64,000 bases of DNA, from the NCBI GenBank assembly GCA_037954665.1, contig JBBMOL010000081.1, forward strand, positions 1,596,313-1,660,312, given 5' to 3'. The position numbers were made by a program, and so were the translations under genes. Positions within the stretch are counted from its first letter, which is position 1. Every line of letters begins with the position of its first letter. The DNA is from Laguncularia racemosa. Lineage: Eukaryota > Streptophyta > Magnoliopsida > Myrtales > Combretaceae. Below the pieces are notes generated by a model. It worked only from the letters and a program-made list of their open reading frames with translations. It made no database searches and was not told where the DNA came from. Shown piece after piece: positions 1 to 13,582 of the stretch.

Positions 1-430
1 AGAGTACGGAGTGCGGACTTCGATCTACGCACGACTGGGTGGGTGTGGACCGTGGGCATTGGGTGTGGCCGTATAGGCTGCTGCGTGCGCATGCTGCGGA
101 GTGCGGAGTACAAAAGCCGGAAGGTGCTGTCTGTGTTTGTCCTATCGAGGTCGAGCTGTAGAGTGCGAATTGCGAAGGAGAAGGTGCTGTATGAGGAGTG
201 AGGACTGAGTGTTTGTGTCAAGTGCGGAGTCCTCTAGTGAGCTACTGTGAACCAGTCATCGCCGAAGTCCAAAGCCTGCAGTGCTATCTTGTCTCGTCAT
301 TTTAGTTGACGGTGTCATCGGCGTTGTCTCGTCGTCAGTCATCACGTCGTCCTCATCTGTCACATCATCAGTCGTCATTCCCTCACCAAACTCACGTTGT
401 CCAGGTCATCCAACACAGCATAGTACAGGA
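1..430. repeat. GC-richer stretch with short internal repeats
   Basis: This stretch is GC-richer than what follows. The word AGTGCGGAGT or close variants recurs near 8, 96, 102 and 219, and GAAGGTGCTGT recurs near 120 and 180. Between 300 and 400 there is a degenerate GTC/TCA triplet run. The open frames here only read this low-complexity sequence. I see no recognisable gene. It may be the flank of the hAT element or a fragment of an older LTR. Confidence 0.3.
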
Positions 431-3400
431 ATTTTGTTTTTCGGGCGAGTTGGCTCGTGCCCTCGGGAATTACCCGCCCCGCCCTGCGAGTCAAGCGGGT
501 GCGGGCTAAAATGGCCCGTAGCTTCTACGAGTCAATTTTTTTTCCCGCCCCGCAATTACTAGCCCTATATAGAACTTAAACTAGATTACAATGTAAACTC
601 GGCTAAATTAATTAAGTATTGTTTGTATGAGGTTGTCTCGAGCTAGTAGCAACACCTTTAGATTGGAGCTATGTTCGTAGGCATAGTTATTGAGATGATA
701 CAGTAGTTATGCACTTAAGCTATTGGTGGCCCGAGAGGTAATTAATATGAGAGAATTACATTAAAATAACAGCTAATGAAAGTGGAGAAAAGACATAATG
801 AGGGTTATACAGAGGTATAAGACTCACATATAATACGTTATAAGTGGACTACAATCACCGATGATTAAATAATGGTAGTAAAGTTTGTATGATATTCCTT
901 TTTAATTTTTCTTTAAGTATGGAATTTGACTGTTCCCACACTCTCTAATAGCCTATTATAGGGGAATCAGACCCAATTACTCCTATTGTATTTCAAGTCA
1001 TGAGTACTCTTGTATTGTTGTTTACATTTATGAGATGTTACAGTTGTACTACTTGTTTACACTTAAATTTATAACTTAATGTACTTGATTACTATATTAG
1101 AAATGGGCACGTGTATGCGAGTGGCATGGTATAGTGTTATATGGTTGCTATTATACTAAGTTTGTTATAGCTTACCCCTTACAATTCTTTTTAGGTGTTG
1201 AATAGTTGCTATTATTGTGAGCATGACATCTATGCTAGGGACATGGAATGATGCTAGCAAAGTGCTTTAATGCTTAGTTTTCCTATTGTTAACTATTTAG
1301 TTATTAGATTGTATCCTCAATTATAGATGAACGCTAAGCTATAATAGTGGAAACCTTTTTTTTTTATTTGCTATTTGGCTATGTTATATTGTATTTGCTA
1401 TTTGATTAGGTTTATTTGCAATATCTAAGAATTCAATAGTATTTTGTATGGAATTGTGATGAGTTTTATTTTTGTGCATAGGTGTAACATCTGTAATTCT
1501 ATATTTTGATATTTTCTTTTTTTGATGTATTTTTAGAATGGATCCTATAAGAAATGAGATTGCAAATATAATAAGACCTATTAATGTAGATGATGTGTCC
1601 AAAGTTGGTGAGCGTAATGCTAATTTACCAGCAAGATCTTCTCAATATGAAGAACCTACGGTAAGAAGGCTCAAGTAAGTAGTTCTACTTCTCACGTTTA
1701 GGATGTATTTGCAAGAATAGGTGTAGGGAAAGATGGTAAAAGTAGAGCCAAATGTAAAGCATGTGGGAAGAGATATGTTATTAGGGGACATTCACATGAA
1801 ACTTCAACCTTACTTCGACATATGGGAAAGTGTCATTTGAGTCAAATTCCTAGATATAATGATGGTGATATGATAATTATTCATGTTGGCAAGTTAAGGT
1901 AAAAAAAAAAAAAAACAAGATCCTAAAATTGCTTGTAGATAATGTCTATAGCTATTATTGAACATGATCTGCCATTTTTATTTGTTGAGTATAGGAGGAT
2001 CACACAGTTTATAAGGCAATATAATCTTGATCATAAGTCAATTTCTAGGAAAACTGCTGCATTAGGTCTTTGGAATTTACATTTGGCTCAAAAGGATAAT
2101 TTGAAACAAATTTTGTAGAAAATTCCAAGGAAAGTGTGTTTGACTTCTGATGTATGGACTGCCTCCACTAGTGAAAGATATATTTGTTTGGCTGGACATT
2201 ATGTGGATGATAGTTGGAAACTCGATAATAAAATTCTTTCTTTTTGTAAAATGCCTCCTTCTCACTTAGGTTTTGAGTTATTTAAGAAAGTATTTGAATT
2301 TTTGAAACATTGGGATATAGATAGAAAGATATTCTCCCTTACATTGGATAATGTATCTACAAATGATTGCATGTAAGATTTCTTGAAAGAGCAACTAAAC
2401 TTACAACATAGTTTATTATATGGTGGTAAGTTTTTCTATGTTAAATGTTGTGCTCATATTTTTAATTTAATTGTTAAAGAGGGGTTGATGGTAAGTAGTG
2501 AAGCATTGCATAGAGCAAGGGAGAGTGTGAAGTATGTTAAGGGCTCCAAGGGTAGAATGAAACACTTTTGTGAGTGTGTTCAACAGGTTGGCGACATTGA
2601 TACCAATGTTGGTTTATGCTTGGATCTAGCTACTAGATAGAATTCCGCTTACCTTATGCTTAATAGTGCACTTAGGTATCAGTGTGATTTTTGTTGCTTT
2701 CAATTAAATGATTCACATTATAAGTATTGTCTAACCATGGATGAGTGGGGAAGAGTAGAGAAGATATGTAAGTTTTTGAGCTCTTTTTATACTATCATCA
2801 ATTTGATGTTGGGATCCTCATATCTAACTTCAAACCACTATTTTTTTGCGAGTATAGAGCATTGGATGCTTGTTGAATGAAAATTTCAATAGTGAAGATC
2901 ATGTTATAAGAGAGATATGTATTAAAATGGAATAGAAGTGCAATAAATATTGGAGAGAATATAGTATTGTTTTTACACTTGGAGCAATCTTTGATTCTCA
3001 GATGAAGTTTAATTTTTTGAAGTTCTGCTTTAATAAAATTAGTCCCCTCACTTGTGAAGAGAGTTGGCTAACATAAAGAGAAAGCAATATAAGCTTTTTG
3101 GAGAATATGAGAAGAGCAAAATGGATCACATATCTAGAAGTCATCAAGTTGTATCATCTTCTCAAGAACATGACACATATAGAGGTGGCGGTAAAGGAGC
3201 AGCACCACGATACTTGAATTTTGGAAAAGCTTTAGCAATTGATCTTGCTACTTTGGATGTAAGTTTAATAATAACTTCATTTATTTTTTAATGATATTTT
3301 TTATCATATTATATATCAGTATTTAATTAGTTTTTTCCTTAATAATGTAGGAGTACTATCAAGTAGAAGTATAAAGTACAAAGTTCTTGTAAGTCTTCTT

Positions 3401-4655
3401 TGAATATTTATCTAGAAAAGCCAATAATAGATATGGACTTCTACTCAGAATTTGATGTATTACAATATTGGAAGACTTAAAGCCACAGGTATCCTGATTT
3501 GTGTATCATGGCCTCTAATGTGCTTAGCATTCCAATTACCACTATAACGTTCGAGTCAGCTTTCAGTATTGGTGCCTATGTAGTTAATAAGTATTACAAT
3601 TCTATGCTCCCATCAAATGTGGAAGCTTTAATTTGTACATATAATTGGTTACAAGGATTTGCTTATGAAGGTGATTTTTTTTACATCTAATTATATGTGC
3701 AATTTAATAAATTGTAAATGAAGAAGAAGACATTAGGAATGGGACTACTTTATTAAAGGGAGACTCCAATTTGGCTGCTATTAATGATGATGATGATTGA
3801 TTAAATTGTGTGATTTTATTTCCTTTATTATTAACTTTATTTTTCTGTATAATTAGTAAAAAAGACTGTGATAATTGCTACATTTGCGTGATTATTGTTT
3901 AGGTTGTTTTGTTCTCTATCATATGAGATTTAAGGGTAAGTAAGTACAGATTGAAAGGATGTGAGTGTGAGCATGAAGCCCTAACTATACTTTTAACCTT
4001 TGTTTTATTTTCAAATTTTGAAATTGGACAAAATCTTAGAGTAATTAATTGTGTCCTTATAGAGTATCAATTTTAATTGAACAAATAACCGATCTTCTAA
4101 ATTTAAATTGAATCAATAATTAGTACTTTAATGGGACTTAGACTAAGGCCATGAAATTATCTGGATAACACATTTATTTATTTATCCAAAGAGAGAACAA
4201 TTTGCTTGTGGTGCTTTACATTGAATAAAATCTAGCTCAAACTAACTTAAAATAAGCTAACTTAATCTAATTTGATATTAGATGGATGTTTGATATTTAA
4301 AATCTTAGAAAAGAAAGGATGAGATCCAAATTAGTAATGGAGGAATATAAAAGAAAAAAAAGAGTCGACATTACCTTAGAGTCAAAGAAATGAAATGGTT
4401 GCAAAAAAGAAAATGACATACGACAAAGGAAATAAGAGTTGATGATAATGACTTTGTAATTTTGTAATATAAAATTTGAAAAAAAAAAAACATTTCATGC
4501 AGGTTGGCAAGCCAGCCCACATTGGCTCGTAGGGTGGGCCAAGCCTACTTTTTTGGCCTACCTAAGGTGTGGGCCATCGTGGGCTAACTTGCTTTGATCA
4601 ATGGGCCGATGGGGGTTAAGGCGAGTTGGCCCATTTAGCTCGCATTCCTACCCTT
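430..4655 (+). mobile_element. Decayed hAT transposon (RICESLEEPER/ZBED type)
   Basis: The transposase remnant at 1540-3690 is flanked by GC-rich subterminal regions (about 448-560 and 4500-4655) in a strongly AT-rich context. Both hold many short GGCCC, GCGGG and GGCGAGTTGG motifs, as is common for the subterminal repeats of plant hAT elements. The 3' terminus is probably near 4650, where the sequence passes directly into gypsy integrase-tail coding. I could not find a convincing terminal inverted repeat or 8-bp target duplication, so the ends are approximate, the 5' end most of all. Confidence 0.6.
1540..3690 (+). pseudogene. hAT transposase pseudogene (BED finger, catalytic core, dimerization domain)
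   Basis: The intact ancestor would be a nuclear DNA transposase for cut-and-paste movement. A start-like ATG lies at 1540. A BED zinc finger follows, with C at 1753 and 1762 and H at 1819 and 1834 (C-x2-C-x18-H-x4-H). The catalytic core has the TSDVWTA block (Asp codon at 2149), the LTLDN block (Asp at 2347) and a CCAH block near 2445. A shifted frame after 2870 continues the core, and another shift near 3060 leads into the LFGEYEKS segment. The C-terminal hAT dimerization domain runs 3463-3660 (RYPDL, MASNVLSIPIT, FESAFS, VEALIC). In-frame stops lie at about 2116, 2374, 2638 and 3478, plus at least two frameshifts, so it is dead. The stop at 2638 sits where relatives have Trp in a TRWNS motif, suggesting TGG to TAG. 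There may also have been a small intron around 1900-1995. Confidence 0.85.
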
Positions 4656-4962
4656 TGCTGGGGTACATGATGTATTTCATGTATCAATGTTGAGAAAGTT
4701 TGTACTAAAATCATACCAAATAGTGGCTTTGGAGCTTTTAATGTATAGCTAAACTTATTCTCTATTGAAAGACTTATTAGAATTGTGGATGTCAAGGAAC
4801 AAGTGTTAAGAAGGAGAGTGGTTCCCTACGTCAAGGTATAATGAACAAATTAGACTAAACATGAAACGGCATGGGAACTAGAAAGTGATATGTGGAGGAA
4901 ACTTTAGAACTTTTCCAAAATCAGGTAACTTTCGAAGATGAAAGTTTTTATAAAGGGGAGAA
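4655..4962 (+). pseudogene. Ty3/gypsy integrase C-terminal and chromodomain tail, broken
   Basis: From about 4661 the frame reads AGVHDVFHVSMLRKF, the conserved end of the integrase region of Tekay/Del-type Ty3/gypsy polyproteins. The same motif occurs on the minus strand at 22.67-22.87 kb. After a stop and frame change, degraded chromodomain-like sequence is seen (IRIVDVKEQVLRRRVVPYV, then TAWELESDM). The last residues resemble the usual acidic end just before the polypurine tract AAAGGGGAGAA at 4953-4962. The rest of the element upstream is missing and is replaced by the hAT element. No function can remain. Confidence 0.75.
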
Positions 4963-7005
4963 TGTAAAAATACACATTTAATATATGTTATTTAAATATT
5001 ATTATTATATGAGCCATGGTCAAACATATGATTATTACAAAGACATAAGGGTAATTCTACCTTTTCATTGTCAGGGTATATAAACCACATGTTGACCTAG
5101 TAAACCCTTTTTCACCATTTGTGTAGTAGTAGACAAGAGATGTTCTTAGAAACCTTAAAGGCGACCTAGCGAACAACTATAAGGACCAAACCCGATTTCA
5201 TCAGGTAAAGGGTTTCAATAATCAAGTTATTGTGTTGATGATGGAATCATGAATTAAATAAATTATTGTAATATGATTGATAGAATTTAGATCAAGGAAA
5301 GGGGCAAAAAGAGTATGGAATCAAATGATTGAGGATTCAAATCATTAATTGAATCAACTAAGTACCGCATAATGTATTAAGATTAACAAAATTTAGGATT
5401 CAATTAGACTTAAGGTCATAGAAATTAGGTTGAGGAACGAATTGAAAATGAGGAAAAACAGTTTATATCGAACAATGTAGTATACGGTTAGGTATACACC
5501 TATGTACTTACTTGTGTAGAAATATACATTGCATACAGAAATGAACACAAATGAAGGATATGCTCGTGTACTTGGGCATGTCGAATTATGGAAATCTACA
5601 AAAAGGTACACAACCAACTACAAGATTGTGTACTTAGGCATACTAAAATGCTAAAATACATAGAAGATATACGACTACAATACATGATCGTGTATCTAAT
5701 CGTGCTAAAGTACATGGCCTAATGTAAAGTCATGTATTTAGAGACATCGTTCTATTTGATTTAATTTCTACCTATTCAAAATTTCATGTAACCTAAACAC
5801 TTAGTATAACCTTAGAAATTTTAATAGAGTAAGAGAAATAAGCCATGATTGTGTATCTAATCGTGCTAAAGTACATGGCCTAATGTAAAGTCATGTACTT
5901 AGAGACATCGTTCTTTTGATTTAATTTCTACCTATTTGAAATTTCATGTAAACTAAACACTTAGTATAACCTTAGAAATTTTAATAGAGTAAGAGAAATA
6001 ATCTTATAACAGTTAAGTGAACAAAATTGAGAAATTTAGTTTATTGCTAGACTAGTACTAAGAATAAACTCTTGACCTTTTTTATTGATTATAGTCTAGC
6101 TATTAGTCCAAGACTAGTTGTGCTTAAGACTATGTTTCTAAGTATGTGTAATCTTTGTTATTTCTTGTGATTGTTAGGATAGTTATAAACTAGAATAACT
6201 TATAATGGATTGAGTTAAGCTGATTGTTGGTTATGCTTGGCTCAGCCTAAGGGCTCATAGTGGCAGATTCTTAGGAGGCACTCTAATAATCCTTGTGTGA
6301 CGCTATCCTTAGTAGAGTCATGCATGGAAATGATTCGAGTAGATTTAAGGACTCATGGGTGTTAGGGCCCATGATGACAGTTCCCAATACTGTATTATGT
6401 ATTATATATATATGATTTGGCGAAGTCATGAATATCTCATTGTTATTTTATGGACTAAATGAAAAAAATAACTTCTTATATGATTTTTTTTTTATATATT
6501 TGCATTGATACATGTGACTTAACTTATGCTTGATCATGCGTATGTTTTTATAGGTTATACGTACTAGGCATTAGCTCACCTCTTGGGGATGTTTTTTTAG
6601 ATGTAGGCATAGATGAACATACTTCCCATTATGATGACTTAGGGACATATATGTGGGATAGAGATGATGTAGATTATTTTTACTACTATGATGTCTAAGT
6701 GAAAATTATCTTTTGAAGCCTTTGAAACACTGATGAGACTCATTTAGTTGTTTTAGAAATTGAGTATTTTGAATAGTTGACACCCAGAGTATTCTAAATT
6801 GATGTATTAAGAGCTTATTGAAGAAGCATGCAAATTGTAAATGAGATTGAAGTGAATCATTTATTTATATTGTCAAATGTTTATCTAGATTGTGATTAAT
6901 AGGTATTGCAAATTTTACAGTATAAAATGGTTAAGAGCCTTAACGTATCTTTATTCAATAAAGACACATGGCGAACCATAGCGTCTCGAATTCTAGAGCA
7001 TTACA
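4963..7005 (+). repeat. LTR of a Tekay/Del-like gypsy element (3' LTR, ~2.04 kb)
   Basis: The LTR starts with TGTAAAAATAC just after the polypurine tract and ends with GAGCATTACA (TG...CA). A TATATAAA box at 5077-5084 gives a short U3. The segment TACGTACTAGGCATTAGCTC near 6560 is shared, in reverse, with the LTR at 20.4-22.4 kb, so both belong to one family. Length is close to that copy (2043 vs 2008 bp). It contains a 158-bp tandem duplication (5683-6000) and degenerate copies of the ACACGGCCGTGT-like motif. No second LTR of this element is in the window. Confidence 0.75.
5683..6000 (+). repeat. Tandem duplication (2 x ~157 bp) inside the LTR
   Basis: The segment 5683-5840 is repeated at 5844-6000 with only a few differences and a 3-bp spacer. 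Both copies run from CATGAT(C/T)GTGTATCTAATC to AGAGTAAGAGAAATA. Confidence 0.9.
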
Positions 7006-8268
7006 TACACTCACAAATATGAAACTCTAGACTCACAAAAAAGATAAAATTGATTAACTTAAAAGGCCGAAACACGTACAAAAACCACATAAATCTATGA
7101 TATTATCTTAAGATGTCGAAGTGTGGTAATTTTTAAAGGTTTTCATGAAAAGGAGTTATACCACCTATGATTGAATACATATTTTGTTGGAATATTAAGT
7201 AAAAAGAGTAAAACATCAACCGACCTTAACCCTTAGGTTAAATAAATGAACTCTAGGGAGTCCACAGCTCATCGGCTCTTATGTAGAGGTTTTGGGCTTC
7301 TTGTGTTTTGATTCTAATGACTAAGGAGCACTGATGCAGTTCCTCTAGAAGTTCGCACACAAGACTTTCTATTTTTACTTGTTTTTTTCACTTAAAGTGG
7401 TAGCTTCAATTGGGAAAAGATTTAAAGTGTCAAGAAAGCTCTAACAAATGAGCGAATAGGTTCTAGGGAATTATTAGTTAGTATTATATAGTCTAAGGCC
7501 ACCGTTTAAAAGAAAAAAAAAAAAAAAAGATCCGCTTATTCTACAGGCCATGTGTAAAGCATGGCCATGTAGGTTTAGGTATTCAATCCTTCTAGGCTAA
7601 AAACTCTTGGACTATGTGATCCACTTATAGGTTATACGGTGTCACTCGTGTACATAGGCTTATCCCTAAAGTAATTAAATACTTTTCTTTTAAGGACCTC
7701 ACACCCTTATTACGCTTGGATGTTCAAATCAAGGTTTATTTTGATGCCTCGCACATTTTTGAACGTGTTTGTCATAAATAACCAAGCCCACTTTTGTGAT
7801 ATATGCCATGCACGATTCAATAATTTTAGGGCGTCAAGTGATGATTGATAATTATAGCATTATGTGCATGAAATTAAGTTTTTCTTTTAATTATTATTAT
7901 TATTACGTGGAAGTATGTACGAGTGCTTCGTGGTTATTCAAGATATATTTTTGACGTTTATGGCTTTCATTGAAATGATGTATTATTTTGAAAAAGGGGA
8001 AATTACAAGTGCACTTCCATATGTTTGTTTTATATATATTTAAAATTTTTATCTTTAAAAATAAATATTAGCTCTTTATTCATTTATTCATTTATAAAAT
8101 TGTGTTTTACACGTAATAGAATATATATCATTTTCTAAAGTGAAATTTATACATAATAGAAGGCAATAAAAAAGGAATAGATATGTAGATTGAAATATAT
8201 ATATCATTTTTATGATATATGATTTTTTTGGACATATATGACTTCTTTTGAAAGAGTCAAATCTCATG
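7006..8268. other. AT-rich spacer, no gene seen
   Basis: No coding signal. A 17-base A run lies near 7513-7529. Around 7540-7570 there are two copies of a GGCCATGT motif like that in the LTRs, so 7.1-7.7 kb may be a fragment of another old LTR; I cannot fix its ends. Confidence 0.4.
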
Positions 8269-8291
8269 TATATATATATATATATATATAT
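8269..8291. repeat. (TA)n microsatellite
   Basis: A run of alternating T and A of about 23 bases. Confidence 0.95.
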
Positions 8292-8294
8292 GGT

Positions 8295-8960
8295 GAAAAT
8301 TTAAAACTTTTAATTTAATCATGGAGTTCATCTTCTTTATATTATTAAGAGAGGGACTCTCTTTTAATGTCCTAGATTTTTTCATTATTGTTATTTATAA
8401 TTTTACCAAGCTGTATTCAATAAAAATTATGTTTATAATTTCATTAAAATAATAACTTCATCTGTCTTTTTTTCCCCATGTATCGGTATATTTAGAAACC
8501 GTTAACCTTTTGATGCATGTCCTCTTCCCAGTTCCCATAATGTAATTGCATGTATACAATTATTTTACATAGTTTCAACAAGTGCTCGTTTCTAAATCAT
8601 ATACTTTTATCTAAATATTTAGTACACCGTTTTTTTCACTATTTAAGATCGTTAGATTATATTTTCTTTTCCTCGTTAGATTATATTTCTTTTCCCTTTA
8701 TTCCTTAACTGTAGTTCTTTTTTAAAATCATCTATTTTTATTTAGTAACTGTATTTTATTTTCCAATGGTTATATTTAATTTTAGCACATATAAAGCAGG
8801 TCTATGTCTACTGGTTTATAATTCAAGTGCATTCCCAGCTTAGAGTATTGAACTTCGAGTAATTTAAAAATGATTTTTACTGATGGGGACTAATGTTACT
8901 AGCGTAAAGAACCTTGTAGCACAACTTTAGTTGCTCATTTATAAATTAGTTAGCACAGAT
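8295..8960 (+). repeat. Divergent copy of the dispersed repeat C
   Basis: Several blocks match, in order, sequences at 15.60-15.69, 35.70-35.86 and 39.65-39.79 kb: a TTAAAACTTTTAATTTAATCATG block, a TATTGAACTTC.AGTAATTTAAAAA block and a GACTAATGTTACT..C.AAAGAAC block (8886-8912). It is an old relative of the repeated unit at 34-40 kb. No coding is seen. Confidence 0.55.
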
Positions 8961-11900
8961 TTTCTTTTGAAATATGTATAAAATATCATTAAAGATAAGA
9001 GTAGAGTTACGACTAAAAATTTAAACTATATATGTTTATAGGTTGTTGTGAATTTTCATATTAAGTTATATGAAGGTTGCAACACATACTGCAAAGGTCA
9101 TAATCTCCCAATAACTATCATTTTTTGCATAAAAGATTTGTCTTTTGAATACATAATTATGATAAAATATTTTTTGTGGTGAAAAGGTGTAAAAGACCAA
9201 ATGCAAAATTATATATACTAAACAAGTGCCCATAACGCAATGATGAGCTTTGAAAACTAAATAACCTGGATCTTTATTTATGTTTTATTGCTTTTTTAAG
9301 CAAACTTTTTTAAAAATAGGAAATGGAAGGAATGAGACATGTTTTATTCTTGTGAATAAACATTATCTGCGTTCAATTTATCATTTAATTAGTAAAATCC
9401 TCATTTCATCAATTTTTGTAATAATCTAAATTGTCTAATGATAGAATGGATAATCCTATCGATTGAATCATAGAATAACTCTAAAAGCATCCATATATTT
9501 GATTTGATCAATAAACTATTTTAATGGTCCTACCGACTTTAACAAACTTCGGCTTTAATTCCCACAACCATATTATGGTCAACTTCCCTTATCTTTAATT
9601 AGTGTCTCGAAAAAAGAATATTTAATGTATATCCTATCTTTTTATTTCTCTTCTCTATAACAAAATGTGATTGAAAGTGACATCCATGGGAATGCCATTT
9701 CAAGACAAAAAGAACTTTATTAGTTTATTAAAATCATGAATTTGTTAACATTTTTTTTTTTTGAAATTAGATGAGAAATAGACAAAAACACAATGATTAA
9801 AAGCTTAATACTGTTTGAGGGAAATTTCCTGAGAACCTGTCAACATTTCCACGATAAACTATACTAATAAAAGAAATTAATCTACCGACTTCCTATACTC
9901 AACTACATTTTTATTGGATGTTGTTCTTCATGTGATCTTGCTTGTTGAAGATGTCTATTGTTAATAAAGTAAACAACAAGGAAAAAGAAAAAAGAAGAAG
10001 AAGAGATTCCGTATGAAGAAAATGAGACTTACAAAGATTAGATCACATTAGAAGAAATTATGTAGACTATGAGAGTGAAAGAAGTAAAAACTGAAGTAGG
10101 TTGGTAACTTAGGAATAGTACTTTGGAAGAAATACGACTAGGAAAGGTAGAAAGTAGGAGCAAAAAAATTCTTTAGGATTTCTAATGTACAGATGGGCTT
10201 GGGCTACATTTTTATTCTTTTCATTGGAAGGCAAAAGCTATATATTTGAGTAAAAATATAACATTGTGCTATACTTAATAATAATTTGGATAAATTAAGC
10301 TGACACCCCTCAAATCTATTGAAATAACATAGATAACCAAAATTTCAAATATACACCCCTTGTTGGTTCTGTGGGGCACACTTTGTTTGCTTAGCTCTCA
10401 CTAGAAAAATCCGAAATCACTTTTAATGCAGCTCGACTCTTCATCATACTATAGAAACACAATAACCCATTCAACATCTTGTAAGAATACATAGAACCCC
10501 AAATTGAACTTCAAAGCACAATAACCTTAAATCCTTTGCAAATGGAAATTGGAAGGCCTTAAATGTCAAAGTTTTGATGAAATCAAAAATCAAAAATCAA
10601 AGTTTCCCATAGCCGGCACGACATTATCAGTATTGTTCAATTGTTTGGTGGAGAAAGACAAACCAATAACTTGTGGAGAGCAAAAAATGAAAAGGCACAC
10701 TTTCGAGGGAAAAAAAAGAAGAAGCAAATTGATAGTTGTAAATACACAAAACCACGTAAATAACAACCAATTACTTCACTGGATAATTGACATTGTCCCC
10801 AATTTTGATGTTGATACATAAAATCTAAAAGCTTCTCACTCTTAAGGAGGAAGTAGCAACAAAGCAGTAGATGTTGATACGTGCACCAGAATTTTGTCAT
10901 AAATAAAAATCTTAGTATCTCATGGCGGTCATGGCTGCACTTCCATTTGTTTCAAAGTATTTAAAGATTGAAGTTTCGTCTATGTTTAATTTGGGGATGG
11001 TGTGTAATGTTTGTAGGAAAAAGGGATGGATTACTATGTTTTCAAAACTAGGTGGAGAAGTCGGGTTGTAATAAAATGGTTTTAGGATTTATATTGTTTA
11101 AAAATGCTTTGTGATGTTATTCTTCAACACATAAATATGACATGTCAATAGAAAAATCCATTTACTCGACAAGTAAGCAAACAAAAATGGGCCTCACATA
11201 TTGTAATGTTGTATTTTTAGAATTTGAGGTTGTCCATGTTGTTTTAATAGTTTTGAAATGGTGCTGATGTAAGTTGCCTTAATAATTTTTACATTTTCAA
11301 GGTGGATGTGGAGATGTATTGGTTGCCCCACCTTAGGGTAGCAGTTTCAACAAAATTTACAAAAAATTCTATCCTATGATTTTTAAATCTTACATAAAAT
11401 TTATTCAATCAAATAAAATAGAATACGATATAAATTTCAATTGATTTACTCACTCACCCTTTTAAAATATTTTGGCATTTCTCATGGCTTCTTCATTTCT
11501 TAAGAGAGAAATTCTCTAGTATCGTGGGTCGTTACTATGATCTCATACTTGGGTAGTACATATGAGTGCTTCATTGTACTTATCTCATAACTATATTTTT
11601 GACGTGTGATGTATATGATATTATTAAAGTAAAATATATTATGATTTGTGACCGCATTTACAATGAAAAAATTTTCATTTCTTTGTATTAGCGGCATTGT
11701 ATAGTACCTAAAAGAATTATTCAAAAATTTGATAGGAGCTAAGTTATATGCAGACATTAGTTCGAAATATATATATTAGCAAAAATAATAAGCATACTTA
11801 AATTATGTGACAATTAAAATATATATTAAGGTAGCATTTTGATTGCAGTACTGGATAATACAAAAAGTATTGAACAGTACAAAATAAAAAAAAAAAACAG

Positions 11901-13580
11901 AATAGTACAACTCTTTTATATCAAATTTGATGTGCCCTATACTGGATAAAGATTTTTGTGATGTCCACTGTTTGGATAGATAAAATACTATACTAAACAT
12001 GATATAGAAAGTACTAGATAAGGATTTTTGTGTTTTTTTTTTTCCAGTAAATTTATTTTTTATACTATATTTTGGATGGTACAAAATATAATGATTTTTT
12101 CCAGTATTTTATGATCATTTTTGTTTAGTAACTGAGAAAATATGCAAACCAAATAAGGGATTTTTTTTTTTTGTTTAGTGCAATACCATTAATTTATGAT
12201 AACCAAACGATATAATAATATTATTTAATTACATAAAATGTAATATATTAATATTGGTTTTCATAAATTCGTGTCTTATTCAGAAAGGGTCATAATCTTA
12301 CATGTGAAGAGTTGTATGATTTTTCATTGAATTATACATATATTAAAATTAGTGTATAAATATCACCATTTGCATAAAAAAGAAACATATTTCCAAATTT
12401 TTTTTTTAATTATATAAGTAAAATATTGAAAGCTCTATGATATATTATCCACAAACAATAATCATTTTGATTGATATTTGAATGATCAAATAGAACAATA
12501 TAATATCCATTTGAAATTTAAACAATTGTTTGGCATATGTGAATGTCACTAAGAATTTCGCCTAAAAGGTTGAGCACAATAATGGGGTAAGCGGATGTAG
12601 AGTGGATAGGGTATGAGGGTCTTCTGTACCCTACTCTATAAGGTATAGGTTCTTAATTTTTTGAATTGGAGCCTATCTTATAATATCTTAAAACAATCTT
12701 ATACCCTATACCTTATAAAATCTATAAAGTATAAGGTATTTTATAGAATTTATAAATTTTATCTTTCTTTCTATAAATTTCAAATTTATATAATATAAAA
12801 AAATTAATTTATATATGAATTATAAATTCTTAATATGTAAAATTTATACAACTTGTAAGAAAATATGTGAAATAAAAAAAAGTAATTTTTTTTCACATTA
12901 GTTATTTCAAGTTCTATGCTTTTACTATTCAGCAAATGGAAAAAAATAAGGTGAAAGAATAGAAAAGCTAAAATTAGAGAGGAAAATGGGAGAAGAAAAA
13001 GAAAAGTAAAGAAGGACGATCTTAGATTTAACTGTTTAGGGTTATTAACTTATAAACTTAGATTTTTTTTTCTTTTTTAGTAAAATATTTATTATAAAAA
13101 AATTATAATATTATCATTTACTATTTATTTATTAATATTATTTAATAATACTTTATAGGATAAATATAAAGTATTTTAAACCCATCCTATAATTTTTAAT
13201 ATTTACTCAAAACTTACTTAATCAAGTAAGATATGATTGAGTATCTTATATAATAAGATTACTCACTTATCTTTATAGAATAAGTTGAATCATATTGAAA
13301 AGTTGGATTATTAATAATAATAAAAAAATAGTTATACCTTTAAAAGATTCTCCAAACCTGTAGGAACAATTACCGAAAAATTATTGATGTAACGGGTTTT
13401 CAACGCAAAAAATTATTATATTTCACAGTTGCTGGTAAAGAAAGTATTCCCACCCTTCTCTAAAAGAGAAGATCAGACAATCACAGTCTAATATCTCTGA
13501 CTTTCTCACAAAAATTTTGAGAAGTATGGTACAAAATCTCACATGGATGAATTGTCTCTATATGCAAACCATAGCTCACC
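8961..13580. other. AT-rich spacer, no gene recognised
   Basis: About 4.6 kb of very AT-rich DNA. Short open frames at 10.55-10.90, 11.50-11.76 and 11.80-12.08 kb show no recognisable motif or codon bias and I do not call them genes. At 11.82-12.10 kb the words GGATAAAGATTTTTGTG and ACTAGATAAGGATTTTTGTG recur, and 12.58-13.28 kb has repeated TATAAGGTATA-like words. These may be MITE remnants, but I could not define terminal repeats. Confidence 0.4.
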
Positions 13581-13582
13581 GT

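Noticed and set aside
430..560. Terminal inverted repeat pair of the hAT element
   Set aside because: The GGCGAGTTGG words at both ends are in the same orientation, not inverted, so they are subterminal repeats, not the terminal repeat.
10549..10900. 90- and 87-codon frames on opposite strands
   Set aside because: No motif or composition different from the AT-rich surroundings; they overlap each other.
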